9,658 nt of DNA from Phycisphaerales bacterium. Lineage in GTDB: Bacteria > Planctomycetota > Phycisphaerae > SM23-33. Below the pieces are notes generated by a model that worked only from the letters and a program-made list of their open reading frames with translations, ran no database searches and had not been told where the DNA came from. Made by a program: the position numbers and the translations under genes. Location of the stretch: assembly GCA_003485185.1 (NCBI GenBank), contig DNAS01000123.1, forward strand, positions 7,729-17,386, in the 5' to 3' direction. Position 1 is the first letter of the stretch. Every line of letters begins with the position of its first letter. Below are positions 7,082-9,658 of this stretch, in pieces.

Positions 7082-8116
7082 ATGGCTATCGTGCTGAAAG
7101 ACATTGCCAAGGCTGCCGGGGTCTCGGTGGGAACGGTTTCCGACATCCTCAATCGAGGACGCGGACACCTTTATTCGCAGGAGACGCGCAGGAAAGTCCT
7201 GGAAGCTTCCCGTCGGCATGATTACCGCGCGAACCGCGTTGCCCAGGCGATGCGGTCGAACCGGACCGGCATCGTGGGATTCGCGACGGCCAACACTACC
7301 ACGGACGGAATGCTCGACAACCAGACCGCCTATCCGTTCCTGGTGGGTCTGAACAAGCGGTTGACCGGCGCGGGCTACCACGTCGGCATGGTGGAACTGG
7401 CGGAGCTGGAGCAGGGACAGACGGTGCCTCACGCCCTCAAGGAGCGTTTCTACGACGCGTTGGTGATCCATTACGGTTTGACCGAACATGCGGCGAAATT
7501 TGCCCGGCAGATGGGGCTTCCGCTGATCTGGTGGGATTCCGGAATCTTCCTTCCGGAGGGGTGCATCTGCCGCGATGAGACCGCCGTCAGCAGCGAGCTG
7601 ACCAATCGTCTTGTTGCGATGGGACACAGGCGAATCACGTACATGGTCGGTGAATCCGGCTGGAAAAAATACACCGCCGGCGAGACGGTTCACTACAGCT
7701 ACGCTCAGCGATTCGAAGCCTATCGGGCGGCGATGCACGACCACGGACTGCGGGAACGGGTGTTTGTGGGATACGATCCCGAGACCTGCGCGCGGCACCT
7801 GGCGGATCAGAAGGTGACCGCGATGATCATCCAGGGCGTCGGCTTGTCGATCATCCCCGAGGCGTTGAGCATTCTGGGCTGGCGTCTGGGGCGGGAACTG
7901 TCCGTCGCCACACTGGATCGCGAAGCCCGGATGGATACCAAGGGTCCGCTCGTCGGCGGCATGCTGTATGACCGGTTCGAGACCGGCCAGATGGCGGCGG
8001 AAATGGTCCTGTCCATGCTGAGGCAGCCCCAGAACCCGGTTTCCAGCGTTCGCATTCCGCCGCGATTTGACATGGGAGACACGATCAATCCCATCCTGCC
8101 GTCTTCTTCGCAATAG
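7082..8116 (+). CDS. LacI-family transcriptional regulator
   Basis: A 344-residue LacI/GalR-type repressor. The N-terminal helix-turn-helix is IVLKDIAKAAGVSVGTVSDILNRG (about residues 3-26), followed by the third helix and the hinge NRVAQAMRSNRTGIVGFAT (51-69), then a periplasmic-binding-protein-like effector domain (about 63-335) that would bind a sugar or related ligand. The recognition positions equivalent to LacI Tyr17, Gln18 and Arg22 are Val16, Gly17 and Asp21, and the hinge residue that wedges into the central CpG is Met57 in place of Leu. I chose ATG 7082 because the HTH starts there; an in-frame TTG at 7004 is the -35 box itself. There is no clear Shine-Dalgarno sequence before 7082, unlike most genes here. 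The ligand is unknown; the neighbouring glycosidase suggests a carbohydrate. Confidence 0.93.
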   Translation: MAIVLKDIAKAAGVSVGTVSDILNRGRGHLYSQETRRKVLEASRRHDYRANRVAQAMRSNRTGIVGFATANTTTDGMLDNQTAYPFLVGLNKRLTGAGYHVGMVELAELEQGQTVPHALKERFYDALVIHYGLTEHAAKFARQMGLPLIWWDSGIFLPEGCICRDETAVSSELTNRLVAMGHRRITYMVGESGWKKYTAGETVHYSYAQRFEAYRAAMHDHGLRERVFVGYDPETCARHLADQKVTAMIIQGVGLSIIPEALSILGWRLGRELSVATLDREARMDTKGPLVGGMLYDRFETGQMAAEMVLSMLRQPQNPVSSVRIPPRFDMGDTINPILPSSSQ

Positions 8117-8196
8117 AAGAGAGGATTTGTTCCCGTACGGTTCGAGGGTCGCACTGACAGTTTTTCGATCGGGTCGGTTATCGCGAGAGTATTTCG
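8117..8196 (+). other. 80-base gap between lacI-type gene and glycosidase gene
   Basis: No copy of the ATTTGAAC half-site, no strong promoter and no clear terminator are visible here. A CTGACA (8154-8159) followed by poorly matching -10 candidates is too weak to call. Co-transcription of the glycosidase with the regulator is therefore the simplest reading. Confidence 0.45.
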
Positions 8197-9192
8197 ATGA
8201 GCGACTGGCGCCGCGCAGACACCGAGTGGTTTTACAAGGCGAAGTTCGGGACGTTTACCCATTACTTGGCCGATTCCGCCAGCAACAAGAAGGCGGTGGG
8301 CCTGAGCGCGGACGAATGGAACCGGCGGGTGGATTCGTTCGACGTGGATCGGTTCGCCGCGCAACTTGCGGAAACGGGCTCCCGATATCACTTCCTGACG
8401 CTGGGACAGAATTCCGGGTTCTTCTGCTCGCCGAATGAGACCTACGACGGGATCGTGGGAAAGCCCAGCCGGCTTTCACGCCGCGACCTGATGCAGGACC
8501 TGGCCAACGCTCTGACAAAAGTGGGAATCCGCGCGATGGCCTACCTGCCTGCCCGCGCGCCCGCCCTGGACGGCCGCGCCTGCGAAGCGTTCAAGTGTCC
8601 GCCACTGTGGGGCAGGCCCAAGATCGAAAACGGAAACGCCGAGGAAGTGGACCGCCTTTGCGAGTTCCAGCGCATGTGGGAGAGTATGATCCGGGAATGG
8701 GCGGTCCGCTGGGGCGAGAGCCTGCACGGGTGGTGGATCGACGGCTGCTTCGATCCCCGCATGTACCGTCATGCCGACCCGCCGAATTTCCGCTCTTTCG
8801 CCGAGGCTCTCAAGGCCGGCAATCCGCAGGCCCTGGTCGCGTTCAATCCGGGCGTGGGAATACCGGTCATCAGCCAGACCGAGTATGAAGATTACACGTG
8901 CGGCGAACTCGACGACCTGCTTGCGCACAACAACAATCGCCCCTTCGGCCGCTTCGTGGACGGCGCCCAGTTCCACATCCTCAGCTATCTGGGCGAGTGG
9001 TGGGGCGGCGGGCAACCTCGCTTTCCCGATTCGCTGGCGGTGAATTACACGGACTACGTGACAAGTCATGGTGGCGTCGTGACCTGGGATATTCCCGTCC
9101 GTGGAGACGGAGACATTCCGGAAGATTATTTACGGCAGTTAAAGAAGATCGGTGCAAAATGCCGCGAAACGGCGGCATCTCCATCGGGATAG
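8197..9192 (+). CDS. GH29-like (alpha-L-fucosidase superfamily) glycoside hydrolase, divergent, cytoplasmic
   Basis: A 331-residue protein with the TIM-barrel motifs of the GH29 fucosidase group. WFYKAKFGTFTHYL (11-24) matches the family's N-terminal W..aKFG.F.HWG block, with H22 kept. EWNRRVDSFDVDRFAAQLAETGSRYHFLT (40-68) matches the following helix and strand. GWWIDGCFD (178-186) matches the strand carrying the catalytic nucleophile, so D182 is the candidate. The motif KHHDGF, whose two His contact fucose in GH29, is replaced by GQNSGF (70-75), so the substrate or activity may differ. The acid/base residue cannot be placed with confidence. There is no signal peptide and no C-terminal beta-sandwich, and the protein is shorter than typical GH29 enzymes (about 400-500 residues). 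The start ATG 8197 has only a weak GAGAG site. It probably acts on an imported oligosaccharide under control of the LacI-type protein upstream. Confidence 0.75.
   Translation: MSDWRRADTEWFYKAKFGTFTHYLADSASNKKAVGLSADEWNRRVDSFDVDRFAAQLAETGSRYHFLTLGQNSGFFCSPNETYDGIVGKPSRLSRRDLMQDLANALTKVGIRAMAYLPARAPALDGRACEAFKCPPLWGRPKIENGNAEEVDRLCEFQRMWESMIREWAVRWGESLHGWWIDGCFDPRMYRHADPPNFRSFAEALKAGNPQALVAFNPGVGIPVISQTEYEDYTCGELDDLLAHNNNRPFGRFVDGAQFHILSYLGEWWGGGQPRFPDSLAVNYTDYVTSHGGVVTWDIPVRGDGDIPEDYLRQLKKIGAKCRETAASPSG
9159..9178 (+). other. Hairpin at the 3' end of the glycosidase gene
   Basis: ATGCCGC (9159-9165) pairs perfectly with GCGGCAT (9172-9178) around a GAAACG loop, ending 11 bases before the stop codon. 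The next T-run (TTTT, 9196-9199) is 17 bases away, too far for a standard intrinsic terminator. It might protect or end the transcript, but that is weakly supported. Confidence 0.35.
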
Positions 9193-9251
9193 TCGTTTTG
9201 GCTGGCGAGATAAGGAAGTCGAGGATTTTTCGGATAGTTTCGAGACTGCGC

Positions 9252-9280
9252 TTGACGGATTTGAACGTTTCGATTAAGAT
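9252..9280 (+). promoter_or_regulatory. Sigma70-type promoter of the secreted-protein gene
   Basis: TTGACG (9252-9257), a 17-base spacer and TAAGAT (9275-9280) form a good promoter. The predicted transcription start is near 9287, leaving a leader of about 86 bases. The -35 box and spacer are a near-copy of the promoter at 7004-7028, with one mismatch in 25 bases. The surrounding DNA (about 9215-9320) is noticeably AT-richer than the genes. Confidence 0.8.
9259..9274. promoter_or_regulatory. LacI-family operator O2, in the promoter spacer
   Basis: ATTTGAACGTTTCGAT differs from operator O1 by one base and sits at the same place relative to the -35 box. It is CG-centred with the shared half-site ATTTGAAC on the left. 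Confidence 0.72.
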
Positions 9281-9296
9281 ATATTAACGTTCAAAT
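9281..9296. promoter_or_regulatory. LacI-family operator O3, at the transcription start
   Basis: ATATTAACGTTCAAAT is CG-centred, and its right half is the exact reverse complement of ATTTGAAC. Its centre (9288/9289) is 22 bases from the centre of O2 (9266/9267), about two helical turns, so two repressor dimers could bind on the same DNA face. It covers the predicted transcription start near 9287. Confidence 0.65.
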
Positions 9297-9297
9297 C

Positions 9298-9316
9298 ATT
9301 TCTTGCTTCGAGAAAT
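9298..9316 (+). other. Leader-RNA hairpin upstream of the secreted-protein gene
   Basis: ATTTCTTG (9298-9305) can pair with CGAGAAAT (9309-9316), with one T-G wobble and a CTT loop. It falls about 10 bases into the predicted leader. A 5' stem can stabilise mRNA; no riboswitch family was recognised. Confidence 0.35.
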
Positions 9317-9358
9317 ATCGGACAGGATTCTGAATCAAGGGAAGGTTACTAATCGGTG

Positions 9359-9365
9359 AAAGGAG
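9359..9365 (+). promoter_or_regulatory. Ribosome binding site for the secreted-protein gene
   Basis: AAAGGAG lies 7 bases before ATG 9373, the same arrangement as at tadC. It fixes the start of the truncated gene. Confidence 0.8.
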
Positions 9366-9372
9366 ATTCGCA

Positions 9373-9658
9373 ATGTTGAAAACGAACGTGACGATTGCTC
9401 TGGTGGCTTTGTTGGCGCTGGCTGTGGGGCAGGCAAAAGCAACCCTACTGGCCTATGAAGGTTTCGACTACACCGCCAACACTGCGGTAGTGGATGCGAA
9501 TGGGGGAACCGGGTGGACGGGAGCGTGGACCGTCAGCGCCACCAACGGATCCCAGACCGTGCTGAGCCCGACCCTTTCCGAAGGGGGAGTCGCGGGAACC
9601 GGCAACAGGTTGTCCGTGAGTACGATCGGCTCTACCACCTCCAACGCCAGCCGGGTCA
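9373..9658 (+). CDS. Secreted protein with signal peptide, N-terminal part (3' truncated)
   Basis: The first 95 residues of an exported protein that runs off the right edge. The N-terminus is a clear Sec signal peptide: MLKTN, a hydrophobic core VTIALVALLALAVG, and a likely cleavage after AKA (residue 23). The mature part begins TLLAYEGFDYTANTAVVD and continues with a Gly/Thr/Ser-rich segment (NGGTGWTGAWTVSATNGS), giving a beta-rich, surface-type composition. An opening with Y-E-x-F-D-Y and a G-W-x-G-x-W segment is commonly seen in large secreted proteins of the PVC group that often end in a PEP-CTERM-type sorting signal or carry lectin-like (LamG) domains; the C-terminus is not visible, so neither can be confirmed. 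It has its own promoter and two operators that match the lacI-type promoter, so it is probably controlled by that regulator. Confidence 0.8.
   Translation, partial: MLKTNVTIALVALLALAVGQAKATLLAYEGFDYTANTAVVDANGGTGWTGAWTVSATNGSQTVLSPTLSEGGVAGTGNRLSVSTIGSTTSNASRV

Noticed and set aside
6941..8113. Minus-strand open frame of 390 residues opposite the lacI-type gene
   Set aside because: The composition is typical of an antisense frame of a GC-rich gene, there is no domain, and it runs through the promoter at 7004-7032.
8154..8182. Possible separate promoter for the glycosidase gene (CTGACA, then GTTATC)
   Set aside because: Both boxes match poorly, and there is no operator copy; read-through from the lacI-type promoter is simpler.

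Overview
The window comes from a moderately GC-rich bacterial chromosome. It holds two unrelated blocks that read in the same direction (+ strand). The first block is the distal part of a tight-adherence (Tad/Flp) pilus assembly operon, about 2-6618. The second is a small carbohydrate-type module, about 7004-9658: a LacI-family repressor, a divergent GH29-like glycoside hydrolase, and the start of a secreted protein. Several traits fit the PVC group (Verrucomicrobiota, Lentisphaerota, Kiritimatiellota, Planctomycetota) or a neighbour: a lysine-less CpaE P-loop, a LacI hinge of the A-M-R type, a short GH29-like protein beside LacI, and a secreted protein opening with a Y-E-x-F-D-Y segment. This placement is inferred from protein style and not proven.

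Tad block. In order: the C-terminal half of the outer-membrane secretin CpaC/RcpA (cut by the left edge), CpaE/TadZ (polar localisation ATPase-like), CpaF/TadA (pilus motor ATPase), TadB and TadC (inner-membrane platform), a small putative lipoprotein whose core resembles CpaD/RcpB, and a TPR lipoprotein resembling TadD. Gaps run from a 4-base overlap to 70 bases and most genes have good Shine-Dalgarno sites, so this reads as one transcript. CpaF would power the TadB/TadC platform, CpaE would position it, and the secretin with its lipoproteins would form the outer-membrane exit. Major pilin, prepilin peptidase, CpaB and TadE/F/G-type minor pilins are not in the window.

Spacer 6619-7003. No convincing gene was found. 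It contains several GC-rich hairpins and may be a terminator zone or a dispersed repeat.

Regulatory and carbohydrate block. The lacI-type gene and the last, truncated gene (9373 onward) are each preceded by an almost identical sigma70-type promoter (TTGACG, 17-base spacer, TATAAA or TAAGAT). A CG-centred 16-base operator fills each spacer (7011-7026 and 9259-9274). The downstream promoter has a second operator (9281-9296) whose centre lies 22 bases away, at the predicted transcription start. All three operators share the same half-site, ATTTGAAC. The simplest model is that the LacI protein represses itself, the glycosidase behind it, and the secreted-protein gene. This local regulon is the most interesting signal here.
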